From the NCBI RefSeq assembly GCF_001439605.1, contig NZ_LMBX01000002.1, positions 162,676 through 226,675 on the forward strand: a DNA stretch of 64,000 nt, given 5' to 3'. A program made the translations under genes and the position numbers. The stretch is from Cytobacillus praedii. GTDB lineage: Bacteria; Bacillota; Bacilli; Bacillales; Cytobacillaceae. The number at the start of each line of letters is the position of its first letter. Position 1 is the stretch's first letter. The notes below the pieces were generated by a model. It did not search any database. It saw only the letters and a list, made by a program, of their open reading frames with translations, and was not told the DNA's origin. Shown here piece by piece: positions 40,582-49,393 of this stretch.

Positions 40582-42020
40582 TATACAACTTTCCTTTCTT
40601 CATGTGCCGGTTCCCTCTCTTGGCTGTAATCCTTTCTGGTAATCGTCCATCCTGTGAAACCAAACAGCAGATTTATTAATGGAACAATATAAATAAAAAA
40701 TGCATATGGGATAAACTCCCACGCACTGACTCCCAAAATGCCCGATGCGAATACAGCAGGAACACTCCAAGGGATAAGATTAATTCCGACAGTCCCCATT
40801 GACTCTACTGTTCTAGAAAGATTTTTCGTATCAATATTCATATTTTTATACTTTTGAACAAAGGTTCTCGCGGGCAGTATAACTGCCAAAAACTGAGCAC
40901 CGCTTGCTAGTGCAACAACAAATGTTGATACAAGTGTTGCACTGATAAGTGATCCAGCAGTTTTCACTTTCTTCATCATTTTACCTGTTAAAACTTCAAA
41001 AGTTCCCGTTTCTTCTAATATACCGCCTAGAGCAGTAGCGATCATTAGCATTCCAATGGTTCCAAGCATTGAAGAGAGTCCCCCGCGATTTAGTAATGAA
41101 TCAATCTCACCAACTCCGGAGGTAATTATAAAACCACTCGTCATAAATTGAACGATTGAACTTACCGAGATGCCCTGAACCACAACAGCTATTACCGCAC
41201 CTAATAAGCCTACAATCATTAATGCCGGCAATGCAGGAACACGCTTGAGCATCAAAAAGATAGTTAAAATTGGCAATAACAATAGAAGTGGATGAATAAC
41301 AAAAGCATCCTTTAAGCCTGACATAATTAAATCAATGGCTTCAGAACCGATTCTGCTTGTACTGTTAGCTGCTTCAAAACTGCCAAAAACCCAGAATAAG
41401 ATAAGCGATAATAAAAATGCGGGAATCGTGTCCCAAAGCATATGTCTAATGTGACTAAATAAATCTGTATCAACAAGTGCCGCAGCGACATTGGTTGTAT
41501 CTGATAATGGAGAAAGCTTATCCCCTAAATACGCACCTGATATGACTGCACCTGCAACTAGAGCCGGCGGAAATCCTAAACTCTCACCAATTGCCATGAA
41601 TGCTAGTCCTACAGTTGCGATGGAAGTAAAGGAAGTTCCAAGAGTAATAGAAACAATGCCGGTAATAAGAGCGACGATTGGAACAAACCAGGAAGGATTT
41701 AGTATTGATATCCCATAATAAATCATAGTTGGAATAACACCACTTGCAATCCAAGACCCAATAATCGTACCGATTACCAATAATATAAACACAGCTGGTA
41801 ACGCCCTTGTTACTCCATTTACCATCATCTGCTGTACATCACCCCAGCTCCATCCGCAGCTAATGGCGACAACAGAAGCTAAAATCACCGCAATTATTAA
41901 TGGAAAGTTCATTCCTGCTTTCCATATAAAAATAGAACAAGCTGCAGCAATAATTAAACCAAACAATGGAATAATTGATTTCCAAATTGTAAGATTTGTC
42001 TTCACTTTTTTCCCCACCAA
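40581..42020 (-). CDS. NhaC-family Na+/H+ antiporter-like transporter
   Basis: A 479-residue membrane protein with about 12 hydrophobic segments and the NhaC-family motifs GTSFTSIATVGLAFM, GAVISGAYLGDKLSPLSDTTNVAA and NLIPWSVPAVFASGILG. Family members exchange sodium or protons, some for organic anions such as malate/lactate. The coupled PqqB-like gene suggests a specific organic substrate rather than bulk ion balance, which is inference. It is a different paralogue from the one at 52816-54237. Confidence 0.9.
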   Translation of the reverse strand: MVGKKVKTNLTIWKSIIPLFGLIIAAACSIFIWKAGMNFPLIIAVILASVVAISCGWSWGDVQQMMVNGVTRALPAVFILLVIGTIIGSWIASGVIPTMIYYGISILNPSWFVPIVALITGIVSITLGTSFTSIATVGLAFMAIGESLGFPPALVAGAVISGAYLGDKLSPLSDTTNVAAALVDTDLFSHIRHMLWDTIPAFLLSLILFWVFGSFEAANSTSRIGSEAIDLIMSGLKDAFVIHPLLLLLPILTIFLMLKRVPALPALMIVGLLGAVIAVVVQGISVSSIVQFMTSGFIITSGVGEIDSLLNRGGLSSMLGTIGMLMIATALGGILEETGTFEVLTGKMMKKVKTAGSLISATLVSTFVVALASGAQFLAVILPARTFVQKYKNMNIDTKNLSRTVESMGTVGINLIPWSVPAVFASGILGVSAWEFIPYAFFIYIVPLINLLFGFTGWTITRKDYSQEREPAHEERKVV

Positions 42021-42454
42021 TCATATAAAATCAACATATTTTTTTCTTTAGCATCATAAACACTTTATCACTTTAAAGCTTTTTAGCTTTTAAGCTTTTA
42101 AGTGTGATATTGAATTATCTTAAGTTATTTTAATTAATTAGTCAAATGGTCGAATGATCATGGTGTGGAATTATGATTATACGAAAAAGTTTAATAATTA
42201 CATGGAGATAGTTTCTCATAACTATTTTCGTTCCTACTTCCACGTGAGTTTAGAAGTGATCTTATAAGTAGTCATTACATCATCAAGTATTCCCTATGCC
42301 TGGCAGACAATAAAAAAAAGCCTCTCTGAAATATTCAGATTGCTCTTCTTCATTATCTTGAGTCTTCAATTACTTGGCAGAATTGTATTATGTTTGTCAA
42401 CTACCTATTTTAAACTTATCTTCTAGTAGGCACAGTATCTTAAATATCTACAAA

Positions 42455-42681
42455 TTAGATATTTAAAAAACCATACTGATAAGATAAAAACACACTCACA
42501 AAAATCCAATCATGTCTATCGTTGGTCATTTCATGATAATGTGTTCGGTCGGTTTCTCCAGTAAATCCTTTCGATTCCATAGCAGGAGCTACCCGCTCTG
42601 CTTTCCGAATTGCATTAGCTAAAAGTGGAATGGCATAGCGCAGAAAATGGTTTATTATGGCTTTACATCTTTTGTGCAGTT
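42455..42681 (-). pseudogene. C-terminal fragment of an ECF transporter T component (EcfT/CbiQ family)
   Basis: The minus strand encodes about 74 residues, including AIPLLANAIRKAERVAPAME, then SKGFTGETDRTHYHE, and stops at 42455. The arginine-containing segments and the MESKGF ending are the coupling-helix signature of EcfT-type transmembrane proteins, in particular the YkoC-like group. The N-terminal two thirds are missing and no A or S component is nearby, so this is a remnant. Confidence 0.75.
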
Positions 42682-42699
42682 AAAAAAAACATTTTCTTT

Positions 42700-43700
42700 T
42701 TCACCTCACTCCAACCCGCATTCCACCGTTCGCTGTTAAAATAAAGCCTTTCCTTTTCCCCTACTTTTTGCCCATTTTTTCTAAAAAACATCTCGTTTTT
42801 TCGGGCATTTTTCACGCTTTTTTCACGTTTTTGATCGAGTTAAAAAAGACTTTTTCACTAATGCTTTTTTTACGATTGTTGATATGTCGGGGATAACAGG
42901 CTTTTTTCTCACACTTTTTGGACAAACTTTATTCCAACTGTGGATGAATTGTGGAAAAGTTTGTTTTATCTGAAAAATGTTTATTATTTAGTTACACTTT
43001 GTACCTTAATAAAAATACCTACCTATTTTACCCCACCCAAACCCGCATTCCTACGTTTTTCAGTTAGAATAAAGTCTACTTAAATCCCGCTTTTCCCCAC
43101 TTTTTCTTCTCATTTTTTCACTTTTTTCCGCTCTTTTTTCACGCTTTTTCCCACGTTTTTTCTCGAATTTGAATAAAGTTTTCCGAGTCCATAAAAAGAA
43201 AAAAGGCTTATCCCGTAAGGGATAGCCCTGTCTTTTTCACGCTTTTTTACGAAATCTTTTTTCTCGCTCGGCGGTGAAATCGGAAATGTTTATTGTGACT
43301 TAGGTAAGAATTATTGGTTAGTTACAACTTTTGTTCAGGAATATTAATGTCATGCTACTCCATCCCGCTCCAACCCGTATTCCTACACGCCCTAATTTCT
43401 TCCATTTAAAATAGAGTTCTGCACGAATCAATCATTTTCTCGATTTTATTCTCACTTTTTTCTGCCACAACTTTATTATTTATGATAATAAAGTCGTAGG
43501 ACAGGGAACAGGATTTAAGGTCAAATGAAAGGAATTTTGTCCTGCTTTTTTTCATGCCTTTGGGGTTCTGACGAACCCCTCTCTCTTTCATTCAAACATT
43601 GATAGGACAAGGATTTCCCTACTTATCCTCTCACTTTTCCCCTGAATTAAAAAGGATGGGCTTCCTGCTCCCACCTTCTTTATTTTTCCTTTTGTTCCTG
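42700..43700. repeat. Three degenerate direct repeats of about 330 bp
   Basis: Units begin at about 42709, 43045 and 43370 with CCAACCCGCATTCC-like sequence, then a T-rich stretch with repeated CACTTTTT and CACGCTTTTT, and end with AATGTTTATT…TTAGTTAC. Spacing is about 325-335 bases. Hairpins lie inside, such as GGCTTATCCC/GGGATAGCC at 43207-43229 and GGGGTT/AACCCC near 43561-43578. Copies have diverged strongly. Confidence 0.6.
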
Positions 43701-43790
43701 CATTTACCCACACGTTTTCCACATGCATATCAGAACTTTGTTTTGATTATGACAGGAGTTTGTTTTAGATGTCAGGAGTTTATTTTTGGT

Positions 43791-45173
43791 TTACAACTTT
43801 AAAATGAGTTGTGTTACACACTCCACATGGCTCGTCTGCGGAAACATATCCACAGGCTGCATCATCTCTACTTTATAGCTCCTGTTCAATACACTAATAT
43901 CCTTCGCCAATGTTGATGGGTTGCAGGATACATATACAACCTTCTTCGGCTTTACCTTCAATATTGTTTTCAATAGCTGCTCATCCAGGCCGGTTCTAGG
44001 CGGATCAACGATGATCACATCTGGCTTCCAGCCCTCTTTGACCCATTTCGGCAGTAAGATTTCTGCTTTGCCAGTAACATACTTCGCATGCTTGATTCCG
44101 TGGCGTGCCGCATTTTTCTTAGCATCTTCAATCGATTCAGGAATAATATCCATTCCCCTAATTTCAGCTGCACCATCTGCAACCCACAGACCGATTGTTC
44201 CAACCCCGCAATAGGCATCTGCCACTTTTTCTGTTCCTGTGAGTGAGGCAGCTTTTTTCACTTCATTATATAGCTTTACCGTCTGTTCTGGATTCAATTG
44301 GAAGAATGTTCGTGCTGAAAGTTCGAATTGAAGGTCGCCTAGCGTCTCTTGAATGAAGTCGCTTCCTTCAAGATTGACGGTTTCGTCTCCAAAGATTAGA
44401 GAGGTTTTCTGTCCATTGATATTTTGAATGATTGATTTAACTTCAGGCAGTCTCTTTTTTATTTCTTGTATGATAAGTTCTCTTTTTGGCAGTTCTTTTT
44501 TCGTTGTAATTAGAACAATTTGAAGCTCTCCTGTTTGAATCCCTACTCTTGCAACAATTGTCCGAATAAGTCCTTTTTTTGATTTCTCATTATAGATTGG
44601 AATCTTAAGGTCCTGAAGAATTCGTTTGACCGTTTTCGTTGCTTTATTTGTTTGCGGGTGCTGAACGGCACATTGTTCAATATTGATTAGCCGGTGGGAA
44701 TTCATCCCGTATAAGCCAGCTAGGACTTTTCCATCTCTGAATCCAACCTGGAATTGGCTTTTATTACGATAACTCCAAGGATCCTCCATGCCAATCGTTT
44801 CTTTAATCTCTAACTTGGAAGGGTCTAGCTTTGTATGTCTTTCTAATGCCTGAATGACGATATCTCGTTTTTCTTTAAGCTGCTGGTCGTAGCGAAGATG
44901 CTGAAGCTGACAGCCTCCACACTCTTCATAGATTGGACATGGCGGCTTGACGCGGAACTCTGATTGCTTGCGAATCTTTTTTATCTTCGCCTCTGAAAAC
45001 TTTGGATGAACCTTTGTCGCTTCCACAACAACCTCTTCACCAGGGAGCGCTCCAGGTACGAAAACAACCTGTTTTTTAAAATAGCCGACGCCCTCGCCAT
45101 TAATTCCAAGCCTTTTAATGGTCAGCGGAAATGTTTGATTGAGTTTCAATTTATTTGATTGCTCTTCTTTCAT
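43791..45173 (-). CDS. rlmD: 23S rRNA (uracil-C5)-methyltransferase RlmD/RlmCD family (YfjO-like)
   Basis: A 460-residue SAM-dependent enzyme. The N-terminal TRAM domain ([30 protein letters not shown]) binds RNA, an iron-sulfur site follows ([15 protein letters not shown]), then a Rossmann fold ([28 protein letters not shown]) and the catalytic cysteine in [14 protein letters not shown]. It methylates C5 of uridine in 23S rRNA. B. subtilis has two relatives, YefA (RlmCD) and YfjO; position next to an AlkA-like gene points to the YfjO counterpart. The exact target uridine is not readable from sequence. Confidence 0.92.
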   Translation of the reverse strand: MKEEQSNKLKLNQTFPLTIKRLGINGEGVGYFKKQVVFVPGALPGEEVVVEATKVHPKFSEAKIKKIRKQSEFRVKPPCPIYEECGGCQLQHLRYDQQLKEKRDIVIQALERHTKLDPSKLEIKETIGMEDPWSYRNKSQFQVGFRDGKVLAGLYGMNSHRLINIEQCAVQHPQTNKATKTVKRILQDLKIPIYNEKSKKGLIRTIVARVGIQTGELQIVLITTKKELPKRELIIQEIKKRLPEVKSIIQNINGQKTSLIFGDETVNLEGSDFIQETLGDLQFELSARTFFQLNPEQTVKLYNEVKKAASLTGTEKVADAYCGVGTIGLWVADGAAEIRGMDIIPESIEDAKKNAARHGIKHAKYVTGKAEILLPKWVKEGWKPDVIIVDPPRTGLDEQLLKTILKVKPKKVVYVSCNPSTLAKDISVLNRSYKVEMMQPVDMFPQTSHVECVTQLILKL

Positions 45174-45192
45174 GTTGCTTAATCACTCCATA

Positions 45193-46053
45193 TTATTCAA
45201 TGCTTCTCCATAAATAAAGAGAGGCATAACTTAAGTAAGGGTCCCAACTCTTTGAAAATGACTCCATTTCCTGCAGGGTTGGTTTTGCTTCTAATTGATA
45301 TTGCTTTTTTAACGCATTTTGTATGCCGATGTCAGCCATCGGAAATAGATTCTGTCTGCCAAAACCGAACATCAGAAAGTTCTGTACAGTCCACGGCCCA
45401 ACACCGCGCAGTTTAATTAATTGATTAAATACTTCTTGGTCAGATTTATTTTTCAATTCCTCTAAATTAAGATTTCCTGAGGCAATTTCCTTGGCAATAC
45501 CAATGACATATTCTGCTTTTCGCCCACTAAATTGCAACTCACGCAGATCTTCAACCTGTAATTCCGCCACTGTCTCAGGAAGCGGATAGAACCAAACTCC
45601 GTCCTTCTCAAATCCAAATGTCTTTACAAATCTCTCAGTTAAAGTATGGGCAAAGGATAGATTTAGCTGCTGATGAATAATGCATTTCTGTAAGCAGTTA
45701 TATGGATCGAAATCGAGAACGATCGGTGTCCCGTAATGCTGATCAAATATTCCTTTAAGATCCGTATTTTGAAAATGCTGATGGATAGTTTCTAACGGTG
45801 TATTCCATTGAAAAATCTCTCCAAGTCTTTTAGCAGCTTTATCCTGGAACGATTCTTCTATTCCTGTAATAACAAATTCAGGTGCTTTAGTTGAACCAGT
45901 CGCTTTCACTTTTGCAACAATTGGTTCATTTCCAATCATTAAAGGAACAAATACACATCTATTTTCTGCATCAACCTGATTAAGCGGGTCAAGTGAGAGT
46001 CTGTCGAGTACGAGGTCAAAATTATAAGGTCCATCAATTTTTATTGTTTCCAA
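45193..46053 (-). CDS. DNA-3-methyladenine glycosylase, AlkA type (YfjP-like)
   Basis: A 286-residue base-excision glycosylase. The helix-hairpin-helix/GPD region is present (IKLRGVGPWTVQNFLMFGFGRQNLFPMADIGIQ) with the catalytic aspartate in ADIG. It removes alkylated purines from DNA. The frame starts with TTG at 46053, 10 bases after AGGACGG; no in-frame ATG lies near, so TTG is accepted with some doubt. The next gene, the rRNA methyltransferase, begins 19 bases downstream, suggesting one operon. Confidence 0.9.
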   Translation of the reverse strand: METIKIDGPYNFDLVLDRLSLDPLNQVDAENRCVFVPLMIGNEPIVAKVKATGSTKAPEFVITGIEESFQDKAAKRLGEIFQWNTPLETIHQHFQNTDLKGIFDQHYGTPIVLDFDPYNCLQKCIIHQQLNLSFAHTLTERFVKTFGFEKDGVWFYPLPETVAELQVEDLRELQFSGRKAEYVIGIAKEIASGNLNLEELKNKSDQEVFNQLIKLRGVGPWTVQNFLMFGFGRQNLFPMADIGIQNALKKQYQLEAKPTLQEMESFSKSWDPYLSYASLYLWRSIE

Positions 46054-46125
46054 TCATGATCCGTCCTTTGACATTTTCTCGTATTATACCATTTTTCACT
46101 GTTCACGTCTTTTTAAGCAGGAATA

Positions 46126-46152
46126 AACCCGAATCCGTGAAAAATTCGGGTT
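46126..46152. terminator. Hairpin between pdaA and the AlkA-like gene
   Basis: AACCCGAAT pairs perfectly with ATTCGGGTT around a 9-base loop. The plus strand after it is T-rich (CTTTCATTTTATTTTG); the minus-strand U-tract is weak. It probably ends the pdaA transcript. Confidence 0.5.
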
Positions 46153-46189
46153 CTTTCATTTTATTTTGTTTACATTTTGTAAAATCTGA

Positions 46190-46270
46190 CCACTTTTATA
46201 CTTTTACAGGTTACTTTTCGGATTTACGGGCCACTTTTACCTAATTACAGGCTACTTCTCAAAAATTGAC
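46190..46270 (+). repeat. Short tandem repeat, about 21 bp x 4
   Basis: Successive variants of CCACTTTTA-n5-TTACAGG occur at 46190, 46211, 46231 and 46252, the last degenerate. It lies immediately downstream of pdaA. Confidence 0.65.
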
Positions 46271-46275
46271 CAATG

Positions 46276-47073
46276 TCAATACAGCATACTCTCCTCAAAC
46301 GCCTGACTCATCATTAAGTCATCCAGGCTTTTAAATGTATAGCCTCTTGCTTTTAGATCCTTAATAACCTTTTCAAGCGCATCCGCATTGTCCTTAGAAA
46401 CAGTATGCAGCAGAAGTATAGCTCCGGGATGTATTTGCCGCATGATATTGTCATAGGAATATTGCCAGCCTTTTTGCTGATCGGTTAGCCAATCTTTAAA
46501 TGCTAATGACCAGAAGACATGTGTATAACCGTTTTGGTTTGCCAGATGAATTGTACGTTCGCTAAAGATCCCTCTTGGCGGGCGCAAGTATGACATATGC
46601 TTGATTCCTGTCAGTTTCTCTGTTCCTTCACGTACTTTTTCCAGCTCCTCAGCAAGCCTATCGCCGCTGATTCTTGTCATATCTGGGTGGCTCCACGAAT
46701 GATTGCCAATAATATGGCCTTCGGCTGCCATACGCTTAACAAGATCAGGGGCACTATTTATATAATGGCCTGTAATAAAAAAGGCTGCTGGAACTTTTTC
46801 CTTCTTTAAAATATCCAATACCTTTGCTGTATAGCCATTTTCATACCCATTATCAAAGGTAAGATAAATATCCTTTTTCGCTGGATCGCCTTTATAAAAA
46901 GCTCCCAGCCGGACCATCATATCGTCAAGAGCCTTTCCTGCATCTGCCTGCTCTTCATTTGCTCCCTTTTTAAATCCCCAATGGATAGGGGAATTGGCAT
47001 AATCAGCATGAGCTGTTGTAGAAAAAAACATTAAGATTGTGCTTAGAACGATCAGATGTTTGAAAAGTTTCAT
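46276..47073 (-). CDS. pdaA: Delta-lactam-biosynthetic de-N-acetylase PdaA
   Basis: A 265-residue exported polysaccharide deacetylase. Signal peptide MKLFKHLIVLSTILMFFSTTAHA is followed by the family 4 esterase fold: YLTFDNGYENGYT (motif 1; the usual FDDG is FDNG as in PdaA), GHIIGNHSWSHPDMT (metal histidines) and YLRPPRGIFSERT. PdaA removes acetate from N-acetylmuramic acid in spore cortex peptidoglycan, the first step to muramic delta-lactam, which is needed for germination. Its presence indicates a spore former. In B. subtilis it is yfjS in the same neighbourhood. Confidence 0.94.
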   Translation of the reverse strand: MKLFKHLIVLSTILMFFSTTAHADYANSPIHWGFKKGANEEQADAGKALDDMMVRLGAFYKGDPAKKDIYLTFDNGYENGYTAKVLDILKKEKVPAAFFITGHYINSAPDLVKRMAAEGHIIGNHSWSHPDMTRISGDRLAEELEKVREGTEKLTGIKHMSYLRPPRGIFSERTIHLANQNGYTHVFWSLAFKDWLTDQQKGWQYSYDNIMRQIHPGAILLLHTVSKDNADALEKVIKDLKARGYTFKSLDDLMMSQAFEESMLY

Positions 47074-47159
47074 CTGCGCTCCTCCTCTATTTTTTTCTTA
47101 TTGTTTGTGACTGGAACAAAAACATTCCCTCTTACTGATTCCAATAAAAACCACAAAAA

Positions 47160-47183
47160 AGAGACCCTAAGCAGGATCTCTCT
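47160..47183 (-). terminator. Terminator after the fumarase gene
   Basis: AGAGACCC and GGATCTCT pair (one mismatch) around a 7-base loop. On the minus strand it is followed by TTTTTTGTGG. It lies 15 bases beyond the fumarase stop. Confidence 0.85.
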
Positions 47184-47197
47184 TTTAAATATCCGAA

Positions 47198-48745
47198 TTA
47201 AAATACTCGTTCTTTAAACTTAGCTAATTTCTCTAATGAAGATTTGTCTACATCTGCATGCAGGCTGTTTCCATGAGAGTCCATTGTAACTACTGCTGTA
47301 AAGCCTTCTACCTTTAGATGCCACATCGCTTCTGGAATACCGAATTCCATTAAATCTACACCCTCAACCGCTTTAATACAATCAGCATAATATTGGGCCG
47401 CTCCACCGATTGCATTCAAATACACACCGCCATGATCTTTAAGCGCAGCTAATGTTTTGGGTCCCATGCCGCCTTTTCCAATGACCGCACGAATGCCGAA
47501 CTTTTTCATGATATCACCTTGATAAGGCTCCTCACGAATACTAGTAGTCGGCCCCGCCGCTTTTACATGCCAATTTCCTTCACCGTCTTTTAGCATAACT
47601 GGACCACAGTGATAAATGACTTGACCATTTAAATCAACTGGCGCATCATGCTCCATTAGGTGGTGGTGAATCGCATCACGGCCCGTATACATTCTGCCGT
47701 TAATTTGAACAACATCTCCAACTTTTAGACTACGGATTTGTTCTTCCGTAATTGGCGCTTGTAAAGTAATGACTTCACTTTTCGTTTCTGCAGCAGCTGC
47801 TGTTTCCTTTTCTGCCTCTGTCGCTCCAAAATCGATGTTTTCTCCCTCTTGGTACATCCACTCATTGATATCTCCTGTTTCAGGATTGACAGCGACACCA
47901 AGACGGCGGAATGCCCAGCAATTATAAGCAACAGATACGAAGAAGCTTGCAGGAATACGGTTCATAACGCCTACTTTACAGCCAAGAAGGGTCGTTTCTC
48001 CGCCAAAGCCCATTGTCCCAATTCCAAGTTCGTTCGCGTGATTCATTACATACTCTTCTAATTTGCGTAAGTCTTCGTTTGGATTCACATCTTCAACCGA
48101 ACGGAAAAGCTGTTCTTTTGCAAGATCATAGCCAGAAGAACGGTCTCCTCCGATTCCAACTCCAATAAAACCTGCACTGCATCCTTGTCCTTGTGCTTGG
48201 TAGACTGAATGCATAATGCATTTGCGAATGCCATCAAGGTCACGGCCTGCACGTCCTAAGCCTTCAAGCTCACAAGGAAGGCTATATTGAATATTTTTAT
48301 TTTCACAGCCGCCGCCTTTTAGAATCAAGCGTGCGTCGATATAATCTTTCTCCCATTGTTCAAACTTAATAACAGGTGTTCCGCCACCAAGATTGTCTCC
48401 GCTATTTTCCCCTGTTAGCGAATCAACTGAATTCGGACGGAGCTTTCCGTCCTTTGTCGCTTGAGCGATAGCGTTTTTGATCGCTTCTTTCATCACAAGC
48501 TGATTTGCACCAACCGGTGTCTTAATTTTAAAAGTAGGCAGACCTGTATCCTGACAAATCGGAGAAACATTATCATCAGCCATTTTAATATTATTTGTAA
48601 TCGTAGCTAAGCTCATCGCTGATCTCGTACCGGCACTTTCTCTTTCCTTCGCAGCTTTAATGGCGCGGCGTACGTCCCTAGGAAGCTTTGTAGAAGTTTC
48701 AACAATTAGCTTGTACATGCTTTCCTGAAATTTTTCGATATTCAT
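47198..48745 (-). CDS. Class I iron-sulfur fumarate hydratase
   Basis: A 515-residue single-chain class I fumarase. The N-terminal alpha domain has the iron-sulfur cysteines in SPICQDTGLPTF, IRKCIMHSVYQAQGQGCSAGF and TTLLGCKVG. The beta domain (VGDVVQINGRMYTGRDAIHHHL, YHCGPVM, GPTTSIREEPY, VIGKGGMGPKT) is joined by an Ala/Glu-rich linker near residues 315-335. It hydrates fumarate to malate. Most Bacillus use only class II FumC, so this oxygen-sensitive type is an addition. It is transcribed alone. Confidence 0.93.
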   Translation of the reverse strand: MNIEKFQESMYKLIVETSTKLPRDVRRAIKAAKERESAGTRSAMSLATITNNIKMADDNVSPICQDTGLPTFKIKTPVGANQLVMKEAIKNAIAQATKDGKLRPNSVDSLTGENSGDNLGGGTPVIKFEQWEKDYIDARLILKGGGCENKNIQYSLPCELEGLGRAGRDLDGIRKCIMHSVYQAQGQGCSAGFIGVGIGGDRSSGYDLAKEQLFRSVEDVNPNEDLRKLEEYVMNHANELGIGTMGFGGETTLLGCKVGVMNRIPASFFVSVAYNCWAFRRLGVAVNPETGDINEWMYQEGENIDFGATEAEKETAAAAETKSEVITLQAPITEEQIRSLKVGDVVQINGRMYTGRDAIHHHLMEHDAPVDLNGQVIYHCGPVMLKDGEGNWHVKAAGPTTSIREEPYQGDIMKKFGIRAVIGKGGMGPKTLAALKDHGGVYLNAIGGAAQYYADCIKAVEGVDLMEFGIPEAMWHLKVEGFTAVVTMDSHGNSLHADVDKSSLEKLAKFKERVF

Positions 48746-49118
48746 GAATTGCTGGTCCCCTTTCCCTTTGTTCCCTTATATATCTATTATGAAAATTATA
48801 AATTATTTAACGTATATTATTATACCCCTATCATAATAGGTTGGAAAGACCAAGGTTTGGATATCAAATTAAAAGACTGTTTTTGCTTTTAGCTAGAAGT
48901 TGATTACCGCTCCATGCCGCTCGCTTTCCGCGGAGTGGGTGCTGAGCTTCCTCGTCGCTAAAGCGCCTGCAGGATCTCACCTGTCCAACTTCTCCTGCAG
49001 GAGTCTCACATCTTCCGCTACAATCAACGTTATATGTCTTAGATTTTTACTCAAACCATTTAATCAAAAAACAACAATCCTTTAGAATAGAGCTAAATAA
49101 AAAAGAGCCAAGCGGCTC
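48746..49118. other. Intergenic region with a dispersed Bacillaceae-type repeat
   Basis: Apart from the repeat at 48895-49031, only AT-rich sequence and the promoter side of the fumarase gene are seen. Confidence 0.6.
48895..49031. repeat. Palindrome-rich intergenic repeat, about 137 bp
   Basis: It is bounded by GAAGTTGATT and ACAATCAACG and contains GCTCGCTTTCCGCGGAGTGG, GCGCCTGCAGGATCTCACCTG and CTCCTGCAGGAGTCTCAC. This GC-rich element with internal inverted repeats is common between genes in many Bacillaceae genomes (from memory). One copy is seen in the window. Confidence 0.75.
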
Positions 49119-49304
49119 TTATTCTTCACGGTTATTAAATTCACGGCATTTTGTTTCAAGATCATCAATCATGTCAATTAAACGATCAATATCTTCAAGT
49201 TCCGTTTCTTCTGGTTCAATTGCTTCCAAGACATCAAGAAACATATTCAACCGCTGCTTTAAAAATGAAACCTGGCTATTTTTATCTTTAATCGGACTAC
49301 CCAA
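49119..49304 (-). CDS. SE1561-family small protein
   Basis: A 61-residue protein starting at TTG 49304 (MGSPIKDKNSQVSFLKQRLN), chosen because AGGAGAG is 6 bases upstream; a longer GTG frame overlaps that site. The sequence QRLNMFLDVLEAIEPEETELEDIDRLIDMIDDLE is acidic and helical, probably a small coiled coil. It resembles the uncharacterised SE1561 family of Bacillales. No function is known. Confidence 0.75.
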   Translation of the reverse strand: MGSPIKDKNSQVSFLKQRLNMFLDVLEAIEPEETELEDIDRLIDMIDDLETKCREFNNREE

Positions 49305-49393
49305 ATCGTTCTCTCCTTTCACTACGTTACCATCCTATCGAAAAATCCTTCCATTCGCAAATATATTTTTTTCTCTTTGTCATCTCAATTTAT

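Larger units (their letters stand above)
42021..43790. other. 1.7-kb non-coding decay zone
   Basis: No intact gene is seen. From left to right it holds an AT-rich hairpin at 42067-42108 (ATCAC…GTGAT arms) upstream of the NhaC-type gene, an EcfT fragment (42455-42681) and three degenerate direct repeats of a T- and CAC-rich unit (42700-43700). Short frames across it have no ribosome-binding sites. Confidence 0.7.

Noticed and set aside
42067..42108. Riboswitch or T-box upstream of the NhaC-type gene
   Set aside because: Only a simple AT-rich hairpin is visible; no conserved aptamer or T-box sequence was recognised.
43406..43591. 61-residue minus-strand frame in the repeat zone
   Set aside because: No ribosome-binding site, low-complexity lysine/serine composition, and it lies inside degenerate repeats.
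42700..43700. CRISPR array
   Set aside because: The repeats are about 330 bp, degenerate and T-rich, with no short identical repeats or regular spacers and no cas genes.
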